Positions 42,448 to 50,820 of a DNA stretch of 64,000 nucleotides are shown here, piece by piece. A program made the position numbers and the translations under genes. Location: the NCBI GenBank assembly GCA_966250385.1, contig CBINHC010000001.1:248001-312000 (forward strand). Direction: 5' to 3'. The notes beneath the pieces are model-generated. The model saw nothing but the letters and a program-made list of their open reading frames with translations. It did no database searches and was not told where the DNA came from. This DNA is from DASWTL01 sp966250385 (lineage in GTDB: Bacteria; Bacteroidota; Bacteroidia; Sphingobacteriales; Sphingobacteriaceae). Position 1 is the stretch's first letter, and each line of letters starts with the position of its first letter.

Positions 42448-44760
42448 TTATTCAAAAGATCGTTTGTTGTAGATAAGGTATCCCAGGTGGAAGATCACCC
42501 CGTTGCGTTTGGCCGGATCATCATAATGGTTGTAACTCATGCTGACCGGTCCGATCGGGGTATGATATACCAGGCCCACAGTGGATGCATACCGGCGTCC
42601 CGCCAGCAACGCACCCCGTTGTGTCGACTGATAACCCTGCAGTTCAAACTCCTCGAGAGGCTGAAATACGTATCCTTCCACCCGCAAATCTAAATTCTTT
42701 TTAAGATTTACAACATTTTTCAGTCCGAGGGCGGCATAGGTATTTGCCCGGAATTTTTCCAGGACCAGTGATCTGGAGTCCTGGAGGGGGAAGAAAGCTG
42801 GCGCACTCAGGACCGTCGATTTATAGGTACTGAAGTTGGGCTTATTGCTCATGACCCCTTCGGCAACATATCCAAGCGAATAGTTCCTGGTGGTCAGTAC
42901 ATATTGTTCGGCACTCAGTTTCAGCCTGAGCCAGCGGCGATCTGCAGCCCGTTGGCGGATCTCCCGAAAGAAGGTCTCGTCCCGGAAGATGTTGCCCGGA
43001 AGGTACCGTTCGGTGCCGTTGTAGAAGTTGGCGCCCAGGTGTAAATAAAATCCGCGATCGGCGTACTGGCGGCGGTTAAGCGTGTTTTTCTCGGCTGACA
43101 GCCCGAGCATCAGTCCATTGAAACGGCTCTGGTCGAGGAGATCGCCTGACGTGAAAACGTTGTTCGGGCTGAAGTTGTCGCGGAAGTTGATATAGCCGCC
43201 CGCTGCCTCAATTTTACCATTGCCGGGCAGCGGAACGCCTGATTTCAGGACGATCCTGCGGTCTGACTGTTCGATAAAGATGGGGTCCAGGTTATCAATG
43301 GATATCTTGCTCGTATTGAAGTAATTCCAGTGATTATAGGTCAGTTCGGTCTCCAGGTAAACGGGTACCGAGGCGGGAATATCGACGCGGGCGGTACCCT
43401 GGGCCGATTCATAAAACCGGCCGGCATAGAAGTTCGTACTGAAGGTATAGGAGTAATTCCGGAGGAAGTTATACTGCAGGCCCAGGTAAATATTGCTGAT
43501 CGGTCTGCTGGAGATGCTTCCGCCGAAATCAACCTTGAAGTTCTTCTGCGGACGGACCACAAGCTCAAAGTCATACTGATCGCCCTGATCCCGGTGACTG
43601 ATCCGCGGGTATACCGACTCAAAGTTGTCGTCGGCCACCAGCTTATAGTAACCCTCCTTGATGTTATCCAGGCGCAGGTCATTGCTGTCGGGCCTGAATA
43701 CGCTTTCTACATATCTTTTCTGTCTGGGTCCGACTCCGGTAACCCGGATATCGTCGAAAGCAAGCTCCCGGGACTGCCGCAGGAATTTCCGCCTTCGTTC
43801 CTCGATTTCTGCCTTGCTGACGCGCCTGGGGATCCTGGCCTCGATCGCTTCTATTTCCTTCAACGTGGCTTCATAGCCTTTCTGGATGACCTCGGCGACG
43901 CTGTTGAAATTGGTCGCGCTGTAGCTTTGCAGGTCCGGCTGAATAAAAATGCCGTTCTTGCCGAGCATCGTCGAGTCTGTCTTGGACAGCAGCATATAAG
44001 TGAACGAGCGGTTCAACAGCTTTTCATCATTTTCCTTGGGATATTCATTATAGGTCTTTGACGACACATTGGAGCCAATGATGACGTCAGGACAGAAGTC
44101 GTTCACGAGCACATCGACAGGAAAGTTGTTATAGAGTCCCCCATCAAAAACATACTGTCCGTCGACCTTGATAGGGCGGTAGACCAGGGGAACGGTCATG
44201 GTTCCCCGGACGGCCTCGACCAGGCTGCCGCTTTTGATCGGGATTATTCGCTGTGAGAACACGTCGGCGACCACGCAGCGGAACGGAACGAAAAGGTTAT
44301 CGAAGTCGTCCCGCGCATTGGCCGTTGCCTGGCCCAGCAATTCCAGCAATGCGAAGTTCAGGGGGATGTCGTTCACCAGCGTCGGCCGGAGGGACGCCTG
44401 GAATCCCTTGTCCACCTTGATCTTTGCGGAGAGGAAAGAGGGATTCTCTGCCTTCTTTTTAAAATAGTACCGGTAGTCGCTTTCGAAACGTCCGGTGACC
44501 CATCCCTGGAAATCCTCGCTGAGCGCGATCTTTTCCATCTCTTCAGGAGAATAGCCGGCAGCATACATGGCCCCGATAATTCCGCCCATGGATGTTCCGG
44601 CAATATAGTCGACCGGAATGTTCTTTTCCTCCAGCGCTTTAAGGACACCGATGTGCGCCAGGCCCTTTGCGCCGCCGCCGCTGAAGACGAGACCTACCTT
44701 TTGGGCGGAAACGGACAGTACCTGAATGGCAAGGAAGAGTGTAGCAAGAAAGGACTTCAT
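42448..44760 (-). CDS. Patatin-like phospholipase fused to an outer-membrane barrel
   Basis: 770 residues. Signal peptide SVSAQ. The patatin domain (about 22-310) has the oxyanion GGGAKG (28-33), nucleophile S57 in GTSMGG and the dyad aspartate in DGGLYNNFP. A POTRA-like region (about 340-410) is followed by a C-terminal barrel (about 415-770) with repeated outer-membrane strands, ending in HLGYLIYNKRSFE. The whole resembles the PlpD/type Vd autotransporters. It may be a secreted lipase presented on the surface or in the periplasm. A small membrane-associated gene follows directly. Confidence 0.92.
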   Translation of the reverse strand: MKSFLATLFLAIQVLSVSAQKVGLVFSGGGAKGLAHIGVLKALEEKNIPVDYIAGTSMGGIIGAMYAAGYSPEEMEKIALSEDFQGWVTGRFESDYRYYFKKKAENPSFLSAKIKVDKGFQASLRPTLVNDIPLNFALLELLGQATANARDDFDNLFVPFRCVVADVFSQRIIPIKSGSLVEAVRGTMTVPLVYRPIKVDGQYVFDGGLYNNFPVDVLVNDFCPDVIIGSNVSSKTYNEYPKENDEKLLNRSFTYMLLSKTDSTMLGKNGIFIQPDLQSYSATNFNSVAEVIQKGYEATLKEIEAIEARIPRRVSKAEIEERRRKFLRQSRELAFDDIRVTGVGPRQKRYVESVFRPDSNDLRLDNIKEGYYKLVADDNFESVYPRISHRDQGDQYDFELVVRPQKNFKVDFGGSISSRPISNIYLGLQYNFLRNYSYTFSTNFYAGRFYESAQGTARVDIPASVPVYLETELTYNHWNYFNTSKISIDNLDPIFIEQSDRRIVLKSGVPLPGNGKIEAAGGYINFRDNFSPNNVFTSGDLLDQSRFNGLMLGLSAEKNTLNRRQYADRGFYLHLGANFYNGTERYLPGNIFRDETFFREIRQRAADRRWLRLKLSAEQYVLTTRNYSLGYVAEGVMSNKPNFSTYKSTVLSAPAFFPLQDSRSLVLEKFRANTYAALGLKNVVNLKKNLDLRVEGYVFQPLEEFELQGYQSTQRGALLAGRRYASTVGLVYHTPIGPVSMSYNHYDDPAKRNGVIFHLGYLIYNKRSFE

Positions 44761-44863
44761 AACGTACGGCCGCTTACATAAATTTAGGCTTTTTTACCGG
44801 AAAATGTAAGAAGGGCCCCATAATAGATCGCCTCGCGTCGGAATAGTTACATGGGCGGCGGAA

Positions 44864-44905
44864 ATAAGAAAGCTCTCCCGGGGTTGTCCGGGAGAGCTTT
44901 CTTAT
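44864..44905. terminator. Bidirectional terminator
   Basis: An 18-bp perfect stem (44864-44881 with 44888-44905), 6-nt loop. It lies just past the barrel gene ending at 44931 on minus. Confidence 0.9.
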
Positions 44906-44930
44906 GCTCTATTAATCTTGTGGGTGTGTG

Positions 44931-45578
44931 TTAGAATGACCAGCCTAACGACACGGACCAGACACGGTTGGTAGTCTTTCCGTTGCCACCGTCACCGGTT
45001 GGCCTGAGGTCAGTCAATCCGAGACCATATCCGCCTCCGATCATCAATCCGCTGTTCAGTCGGAAACCTCCCATGAAGTTTACTCCGAAATCACTCTGCT
45101 TCAGGTCGTCGCCGGCTTCGTTACCGAATTCCATATCGGTTTCGGTCTTGGTGTTGCCTGCTTCCGCCTTGTTCTGTCCGGAAATGGCCAGGGCCGCATA
45201 TGGACCGGCTCCGAGGAAAACGCTGGCACCGCCGCCTACCGGAATATTACCGACCAGGTTTACCGGCAGTTCTGCCCACATGGTATTCTGAGTGACCTCA
45301 ATGTTACTGTCGTTGTCGGAAAACTTCGCACCTTTGCCCTGCAGAGACAAGCCCGGCTGTACTGAAAGCATCGGGGTGATCGGCGCATCGATGAAACCTG
45401 TCACGTGGAAATTGGTGGTCGAATTGGTTTCCAGATTGTCAGCATCCTCCCGGCCGAAACTGTACTTTGGAAAGTTAACCCCTGCTTTCAGACCCCATTT
45501 AATCGGAGACATCGTCGTCTGTGCAAAAGCACCTCCTCCCAACAGAGAGGCAAATGCAAGTACTAATAGTTTTTTCAT
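44931..45578 (-). CDS. Outer-membrane beta-barrel protein (PorT/OmpA-like small barrel)
   Basis: 215 residues from the ATG at 45578, preceded by a signal peptide ending LGGGAFAQ. The mature protein shows eight or so amphipathic strands: WGLKAGVNFPKYSF, NFHVTGFIDAPI, MLSVQPGLSLQGKGAKF and ASVFLGAGPYAALAISG, to a terminal SLGWSF with aromatic C terminus. This matches the PorT/outer-membrane beta-barrel families (PF13568/13505). Function is unknown. A strong terminator follows. Confidence 0.85.
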   Translation of the reverse strand: MKKLLVLAFASLLGGGAFAQTTMSPIKWGLKAGVNFPKYSFGREDADNLETNSTTNFHVTGFIDAPITPMLSVQPGLSLQGKGAKFSDNDSNIEVTQNTMWAELPVNLVGNIPVGGGASVFLGAGPYAALAISGQNKAEAGNTKTETDMEFGNEAGDDLKQSDFGVNFMGGFRLNSGLMIGGGYGLGLTDLRPTGDGGNGKTTNRVWSVSLGWSF

Positions 45579-45993
45579 ACGGTAAAAATTTAGTTCAAAC
45601 ATGAATTTCTGATGAAGATTCGGATTCTTCTCAGCCTTTACCCGGTTTTAACGGTGAACCGGATTTTGTCCGGCTAAGGCAGAACAGCTCCGGTCATTCT
45701 TCATGCCTTACTGAACAATTGCCTTGCCAAATTTGAACCGGATACCGGTACGGTACATGGAAAGGCATTGGAGCTGAGGGTCTTCCGGGAGTGTGCAGGG
45801 ACAGACGGGCTGTTTCACAAAACGGTGATTTTTCTGTGCACGCTGTATATGAATAGATACAGAGGGCGTCTCCCCCGGGAATTCAATTGTCAGGCCAGAA
45901 TCATGCTTTCGAATGTGGGTAACATCTTCTGGGAGAGCACCGTAAACAGCTGTATCGAATGAAATTTCAAAGTTTAGTTTAAGGGTTAGTTTT
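45579..45993. other. Long intergenic stretch
   Basis: About 415 nt without a supported gene. The promoter of the barrel gene (minus) should lie in the first 60 nt. An open frame on minus (45708-46175) runs through the terminator at 45994-46017 and into the NUDIX gene, so I do not accept it. Confidence 0.4.
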
Positions 45994-46017
45994 AAAAGGA
46001 GCAGCGATGCTCCTTTT
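45994..46017 (-). terminator. Terminator of the NUDIX gene
   Basis: AAAAGGAGCA (45994-46003) with TGCTCCTTTT (46008-46017), GCGA loop. Confidence 0.85.
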
Positions 46018-46039
46018 TTTTCCTCGGGTTTCTGCATGG

Positions 46040-46492
46040 TCAAAAAACGGACATGACCTGACGTATGAAGGCCGCTTGCGCCGCATTTATTTTTTTCAGG
46101 GCTTCCTCTGCCGGGAACCACCCGGCGCGATCCACCTCCGGGAAGCTGCGGGTTTTTCCTGACCGAGGCGGCCATTCCAGGTCAAAGGTGTTGCTGGCGA
46201 CCGCCCTTTCGTCGATATCGCCGCAGACGGACCATGCATGGATCACCTTTCCGGATTTCAGCTTTACCGGAGTGAGCGCATGGAATTCGCCGGCCGGAAT
46301 GACGCCTGTTTCTTCCCCGAATTCCCTGATGGCAGCCGCAAGCGGTTCCTCTCCGGGCTCAAATTCTCCCTTGGGGATCGACCAGCTTCCCAGGTCTTTC
46401 TTTTGCCAGAACGGTCCGCCGGGGTGGACCAGGAAGATATAGAGCTCCCCGTCGACTATTTTATACATCAATATGCCGGCACTGCTTTTCAT
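46040..46492 (-). CDS. NUDIX hydrolase
   Basis: 150 residues. The Nudix box is GEFEPGEEPLAAAIREFGEETGV, fitting GX5EX7REUXEEXGU, at about residues 42-64. The N terminus KSSAGILMYKIVDGELYIFLVHPGGPFW resembles DNA-mismatch or phosphohydrolase-type Nudix members that clean NTP derivatives. The substrate cannot be predicted. It is a single gene. Confidence 0.92.
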   Translation of the reverse strand: MKSSAGILMYKIVDGELYIFLVHPGGPFWQKKDLGSWSIPKGEFEPGEEPLAAAIREFGEETGVIPAGEFHALTPVKLKSGKVIHAWSVCGDIDERAVASNTFDLEWPPRSGKTRSFPEVDRAGWFPAEEALKKINAAQAAFIRQVMSVF

Positions 46493-46597
46493 TCCGAAGA
46501 GGTTTACAAGTAAATCAACAAGTAAATAAAGAATTCAGGAGAACTGTTTTTTTGTCAATATACTTGCAGGCAAATACACCAGGAACGGGTTCACGGG

Positions 46598-47509
46598 ATG
46601 GATAATTTCATACTTATAGGGTTTTGCATCGGCGCAGGCATGTTGTTTAAGGCAGCGAGGCTAACCACGGCCGACGCGCACAGAAGCATCAACAATTGGG
46701 TACTGTACATAGCCCTGCCTGCAGCCTCGTTCCGGTATATTCCCGGAATCAGCTGGTCCTGGGAAATGCTGCTGCCCGCCATATCGCCGGTAGCGGTGTG
46801 GGTCGGCAGCTGGATCTTTATGGAAGTTTACTGCCGGCACAGGAAGTACGGTCAGCGGTCGCGGAGCACGCTTGAGCTGGCAAGCGGTTACAGCAATACC
46901 TCATTTGTAGGTTTTCCCCTGGTTGCTGCCTACTTCGGTGAACAGTATATCAGTATTGCCATCATTTCCGACCAGGTCATGTTCATTCTGCTTTCGACAG
47001 CGGGAATTGTTGCAGCTCTGAAAGGCGGGGGCAGGGGCGGAGTACTGAGCGCAGGCGGTATTTTGAAGCGCCTGATTACGTTCCCGCCGTTTGTGGCCTG
47101 TATACTTGCACTGGTCCTTTCACAATGGTTCGATCTTTCGGTGTCCGAATCATTTTTTGATAAGCTTGCGCTAACCGTTGCCCCGCTGGCGCTGTTCTCT
47201 GTCGGACTGCAGCTGAAGTTCAATGGCTGGAAACAGGAGATCTCACAGATCTCGATGGCCGTGCTGTATAAACTTGTACTGGCACCCGTTCTGGTCCTGA
47301 TCGTTATTCTGGTCGCGGGTGTAAGGGGGCCGGTCGCACGGGTAAGCCTGTTCGAGGCGGCCATGCCGACCGTGATCACTTCGAGCATTATCGCAGAGCA
47401 GTTCCGACTGAATACCCGCCTGATCAACCTGATCATCGGTGTCAGTATTCTGCTTGGATTTCTGACAACAGCCTGCTGGTTCCTGCTCATGAACTGGCTG
47501 GGCGTCTGA
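46598..47509 (+). CDS. AEC (auxin efflux carrier) family transporter
   Basis: 303 residues with ten hydrophobic segments in two five-helix halves separated by a loop at about 140-160. Characteristic blocks are ASGYSNTSFVGFPLVAAYFGE-like (here LASGYSNTSFVGFPL) and LFEAAMPTVITSSIIAEQF. AEC transporters export or import small organic anions (malate, malonate) or auxin in relatives; the substrate here is unknown. TATACTTG about 30 nt upstream is one mismatch from consensus. Confidence 0.92.
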   Translation: MDNFILIGFCIGAGMLFKAARLTTADAHRSINNWVLYIALPAASFRYIPGISWSWEMLLPAISPVAVWVGSWIFMEVYCRHRKYGQRSRSTLELASGYSNTSFVGFPLVAAYFGEQYISIAIISDQVMFILLSTAGIVAALKGGGRGGVLSAGGILKRLITFPPFVACILALVLSQWFDLSVSESFFDKLALTVAPLALFSVGLQLKFNGWKQEISQISMAVLYKLVLAPVLVLIVILVAGVRGPVARVSLFEAAMPTVITSSIIAEQFRLNTRLINLIIGVSILLGFLTTACWFLLMNWLGV

Positions 47510-47630
47510 CCCGGCCCCATGCCGGAACCCGTGGCCTGAATCAGCCTAAATAGCGATTGCCAAATCCGTATTTATAAGGATGCTGTTTCGCGGAGATCCG
47601 GTTAGCTTTAGGTCTCAACCTCAGCCTGAT

Positions 47631-48212
47631 ATGATCATTCAATTCAAAGCCCGGAGCTACAGGTATGTCCTGGTATATGCCCTGCTGTTCCTCGCGTTTT
47701 CCGCGGTACGCGTGTCGGCTCAGTCAAGCTACGGCTTCCAGCTTGTAAGAGGCGCAATCACCGGTTATTCGAAGGTAAATTACCGGTATACACCGACGAT
47801 TCTCCAGTTCGAATCATTCAGCCCGGTCAGAAAAAATCTGGATTTTGTGGTGCAGCGTCAGCTGAATTTTGCGACGTTCGAGGATACCGCTGTCACACAG
47901 ACAGCATGGGAGGCCGGCCTGAACGTCGGCGTTATGCTGCATGGAACGGTGGGTGGTGTGCTCAAGGTCTATGCACTTGGAAGTACCGGTCCGCATTACG
48001 TTTCGGACACACCTAAGCGCCAGGCGCAGGGATTCATTTTTTCAGATAATTTCCGGACAGGCATCCTGGTGCCGGTCACCCAAAATTTTGGCCTCGATCT
48101 GTGTGCCGGGATACGGCATGTATCGAATGCGGGGTTGAAACGGCCCAATAAAGGGCTGGATAATATCATGGTCGGGCTTGGATTAAAGTATAGGCGGGGC
48201 CGCATGAAGTAA
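47631..48212 (+). CDS. Acyloxyacyl hydrolase (PagL-like lipid A 3-O-deacylase)
   Basis: 193 residues from the ATG at 47631. A longer opening at 47580 lacks a signal peptide. The signal peptide ends VRVSAQ. Barrel-like strands are followed by the PagL signature RHVSNAGLKRPNKGLDN, containing the H-x-S catalytic pair. PagL removes an acyl chain from lipid A in the outer membrane, altering its immunogenicity and permeability. Activity here is inferred from the motif. Confidence 0.87.
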   Translation: MIIQFKARSYRYVLVYALLFLAFSAVRVSAQSSYGFQLVRGAITGYSKVNYRYTPTILQFESFSPVRKNLDFVVQRQLNFATFEDTAVTQTAWEAGLNVGVMLHGTVGGVLKVYALGSTGPHYVSDTPKRQAQGFIFSDNFRTGILVPVTQNFGLDLCAGIRHVSNAGLKRPNKGLDNIMVGLGLKYRRGRMK

Positions 48213-48268
48213 CTGCAATGGATTCCGGAAGCCTTCCGCACACGGTATTCCATGAACTCCATTAAATG

Positions 48269-48303
48269 ACCATGCCCGGGAGCTATGACCTACCGGGCAT
48301 GGT
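48269..48303 (+). terminator. Terminator of the PagL-like gene
   Basis: 11-bp stem ACCATGCCCGG (48269-48279) with 48293-48303, followed by a T-rich stretch. Confidence 0.75.
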
Positions 48304-48378
48304 ATAGTTGTTTATTTATTTGACAGAAGCGCTTAACAGAAAGCCGGAAAGTGATTTCTAGTGGACTAGAAAAACAAA

Positions 48379-48400
48379 GGCCGGTCAAATTTGACCGGCC
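48379..48400 (-). terminator. Terminator of the HEPN-like gene
   Basis: GGCCGGTCAA (48379-48388) with TTGACCGGCC (48391-48400). On minus it is followed by TTTGTTTTTC, 80 nt past the stop at 48482. Confidence 0.75.
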
Positions 48401-48481
48401 CTCGAGTTAAAATTTCGGCTATAAGCCTTATACAAGAGGCTTATTATTATCGTTAATTTTTTAAAAACTTCTTAACCGCCT

Positions 48482-48844
48482 TCAGATCTTGTTTCGCGAG
48501 TTTGCAACGATATTTCCGACATCGAATTTGTGGTAACGGGCTTTCCTGCAGGTATCGTGGAGTCGTTGATAATGGCTACCGCATGTTGCCCCCAACTCAC
48601 TAGTAACAAGATCTATAGTGGCCTGATGCTTTGAAGGTTTATTTGCTTTCGAACTATAGTGCCCATGGTAATAGCTGTCAAATGAATTATAGCTATTTGT
48701 TCCATTGGTTAGAGGAAAAATTTCGTGTTGAACAAAATGCAAGGCAGAATAAAATGCTGTGGTTACAACCCAATCGTGAGCTGACCCATCCTTTTCTAAT
48801 ATCTCGCACACTCGTTCGTTGTGCTGGGCATACTTCTTCTTCAA
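48482..48844 (-). CDS. HEPN-like domain protein (possible RNase)
   Basis: 120 residues from a TTG at 48844, immediately after the stop of the preceding gene. The fold signature is WVVTTAFYSALHFVQHEIF followed later by HYQRLHDTCRKARYHKFD, which contains R-x4-H (RKARYH), the HEPN ribonuclease motif. HEPN proteins act as toxins or defence RNases, often with an antitoxin partner. Composition is AT-rich against the surrounding core. The upstream neighbour is frameshifted, so this gene may be an orphan or remnant of a module next to a tRNA gene. Confidence 0.65.
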   Translation of the reverse strand: MKKKYAQHNERVCEILEKDGSAHDWVVTTAFYSALHFVQHEIFPLTNGTNSYNSFDSYYHGHYSSKANKPSKHQATIDLVTSELGATCGSHYQRLHDTCRKARYHKFDVGNIVANSRNKI

Positions 48845-48846
48845 AA

Positions 48847-49327
48847 CTAAGCTCCGATTTTAACGAATCCTTCTGCTTTTAAGCAATCCTCGTCAAGAGT
48901 CCCCTCATTGTGGGTAAATGAAAAAGTAACTCTGTAATTATCGGATTGGCTGTTTCTCTCGATCGCCTGTGTCTTTTCATACACAGTAAGCAGTTTCGGA
49001 TCAATAAAATCGTCCAAAGGAACGGATATTAATACAGAGAAGTACTTGGGGCGTTCCATTTTAATATGGGCTGTAAGCATAGGGATATCTAGCTCGTCTA
49101 AGACCTCATTAACTTCATCTAAGTAGGTAAGAGTGTTCACAACGTTTGCCTTTAGCCGTTTCTGAAATTTTTTACGATCATCTACTCCACGAGCATCCTA
49201 TCCTTCTGCGTAGAAGGAAAGCATATCTTCAACATAATTGTCAGAATTTTTCAATACCTCTCTCTTCCATATTGTGGTCAGGAGTTATGTGAATTCTATC
49301 ATCCATTTCGAGTAGTTCAGTTGCCAT
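48847..49327 (-). pseudogene. Frameshifted partner gene of the HEPN-like protein
   Basis: From ATG 49327 the first frame gives MATELLEMDDRIHITPDHNM then ends soon after. The continuation (VLKNSDNYVEDMLSFYAEG, then DARGVDDRKKFQKRL) is in another frame and meets a TAG at 49198-49200. It then runs on as ANVVNTLTYLDEVNEVLDEL to the stop at 48847. The break lies in a short GA repeat (near 49257-49266); one extra GA would restore the frame (MEEREVLKNSD), so the intact product would be about 160 residues. The 97-residue frame from GTG 49140 is its 3' part. The product is unrecognised; a TAnnTTTG motif lies upstream at 49382-49389. Confidence 0.65.
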
Positions 49328-49381
49328 AAGTCAACAACAAAAAATCTTTAAAGTTTCAGTGGTCCCTCAGTTAGAGGCCCG

Positions 49382-49389
49382 CAAAGGTA
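49382..49389 (-). promoter_or_regulatory. -7 promoter motif of the HEPN module
   Basis: TACCTTTG on the minus strand, an exact TAnnTTTG match, about 55 nt before the ATG of the frameshifted gene. Confidence 0.45.
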
Positions 49390-49491
49390 ATAACTTGTGG
49401 CTATAATAAAAATTGTTTCTGACTTATCCTAAACGTAGTGAAATTATTTTTAATTACAAAGCGACAACAAAAACGACAACCATATAATGAA

Positions 49492-49521
49492 AAAGTCCTC
49501 TAGTATGAGCTAGAGGGCTTT
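49492..49521 (-). terminator. Terminator after tRNA-Arg
   Basis: 12-bp stem (49492-49503 with 49510-49521, one wobble), loop TATGAG, U run on minus. Confidence 0.85.
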
Positions 49522-49526
49522 CAGTG

Positions 49527-49598
49527 TGCACCCGAAGGGATTCGAACCCCTATCATCAGAACCGGAATCTGACATTCTATCCATTGAACTACGGGTGC
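49527..49598 (-). tRNA. tRNA-Arg (CCG)
   Basis: 72 nt. Acceptor GCACCCG/CGGGTGC, anticodon loop TTCCGGT with CCG, T-arm with TTCGAAT, discriminator A. CCA is not encoded. The adjacent AT-rich module lies on its 3' side, the usual orientation for integration next to a tRNA. Confidence 0.95.
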
Positions 49599-49664
49599 AG
49601 TTCCGAATCCTTTAATAAAGGATTACGGGGGGCAAATATAGTTATTACTTTGTATTCGGCAAGT

Positions 49665-50765
49665 CTAAACGTTGAATCGGAAGTGCATAATATCTCCATC
49701 GTTCACCAGGTAGGTCTTTCCTTCCACACTAAGCTTGCCGGCTTCCTTACAGGCGCTCTCGGAACCATACTGGACAAAGTCTTCATACTTAATTACTTCA
49801 GCCCGGATGAATCCTTTTTCGAAGTCGGTATGGATGACACCTGCAGCCTGCGGAGCGGTCCATCCTTTTTCTATAGTCCATGCACGAACTTCCTGCACTC
49901 CGGCAGTAAAATACGTCGCCAGGTTCAGAAGTTTGTAGGCAGCGCGAATGAGTTTGGCGACCCCGGACTCCTCAAGGCCGAGGTCCTGCAGGAATTCCTG
50001 CCGTTCTTCATAGCTTTCCAGTTCAGCGATCTCGGACTCGATCTTCGCCGAAATGATCAGTACTTCCGCATTTTCGTCCTTAACGGCTTCCTTTACCCGG
50101 TCAACAAATTCATTCCCGGTATTGACGGAACCCTCATCGACGTTGCAGACGTACAGTACAGGCTTTACAGTCAGCAGGAACAGATCGGCGATATATTCCT
50201 TGTCTTCTTCAGCAATCGGAGCTGTACGGGCCGATTTGCCGGCCTCCAGGTGGTTCTTGATCACCGAGCAGACTTCGTAGGCTTTTTTTGCTTCCTTGTC
50301 TCCGCCGGTCTTGGCCATCTTCTCGACCTTCTGAATTTTCTTGGTGACGGTTTCAAGGTCCTTCAGCTGCAGTTCGGTATCGATGATCTCCTTGTCGCGG
50401 ATCGGGTCTACTGATCCGTCAACGTGAATGACGTTCGGGTCTTCAAAGCATCTCAGGACGTGGATGATCGCGTCCGTTGCCCGGATATTTCCAAGAAACT
50501 GGTTGCCGAGGCCTTCACCTTTACTGGCGCCTTTTACCAGTCCTGCGATATCAACGATCTCAATCGTATTAGGAACGATCCGCTGCGGATTCACGAGTTC
50601 CGCCAGTTTGGTCAGGCGCGCATCCGGTACGGTGATCACCCCGACATTCGGTTCGATCGTACAGAACGGGAAGTTAGCCGCCTGGGCTCTTGCGTTCGAT
50701 AAACAGTTAAACAGCGTTGATTTGCCGACGTTCGGTAAACCAACTATGCCACATTGTAATGCCAT
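49665..50765 (-). CDS. ychF: Ribosome-associated ATPase YchF (OLA1-type)
   Basis: 366 residues. The Obg-like G domain starts MALQCGIVGLPNVGKSTLFN. NxxE-type specificity (NVDEG) favours ATP. Switch region DIAGLVKGASKGEGLGNQFL is visible. A helical insertion and the C-terminal TGS domain (about 280-366, VRAWTIEKGWTAPQAAGVIHTDFEKGFIRAEVI) complete the family layout. YchF binds the ribosome and modulates stress responses. It is a single gene. Confidence 0.96.
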   Translation of the reverse strand: MALQCGIVGLPNVGKSTLFNCLSNARAQAANFPFCTIEPNVGVITVPDARLTKLAELVNPQRIVPNTIEIVDIAGLVKGASKGEGLGNQFLGNIRATDAIIHVLRCFEDPNVIHVDGSVDPIRDKEIIDTELQLKDLETVTKKIQKVEKMAKTGGDKEAKKAYEVCSVIKNHLEAGKSARTAPIAEEDKEYIADLFLLTVKPVLYVCNVDEGSVNTGNEFVDRVKEAVKDENAEVLIISAKIESEIAELESYEERQEFLQDLGLEESGVAKLIRAAYKLLNLATYFTAGVQEVRAWTIEKGWTAPQAAGVIHTDFEKGFIRAEVIKYEDFVQYGSESACKEAGKLSVEGKTYLVNDGDIMHFRFNV

Positions 50766-50820
50766 TTATATGTGATGAGTATGAGTTGTCAATTCTTATT
50801 AATGATATCCGGGTGTTTCC

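Noticed and set aside
45708..46175. Open frame of 155 residues on minus
   Set aside because: It runs through the NUDIX terminator hairpin and into the NUDIX gene, and its sequence looks random.
47580..47630. Upstream extension of the PagL-like gene
   Set aside because: The ATG at 47631 gives a proper signal peptide; the extension does not.
49400..49600. Integration site (att) repeat at tRNA-Arg
   Set aside because: I found no second copy of the tRNA 3' end on the far side of the AT-rich patch and no integrase gene.
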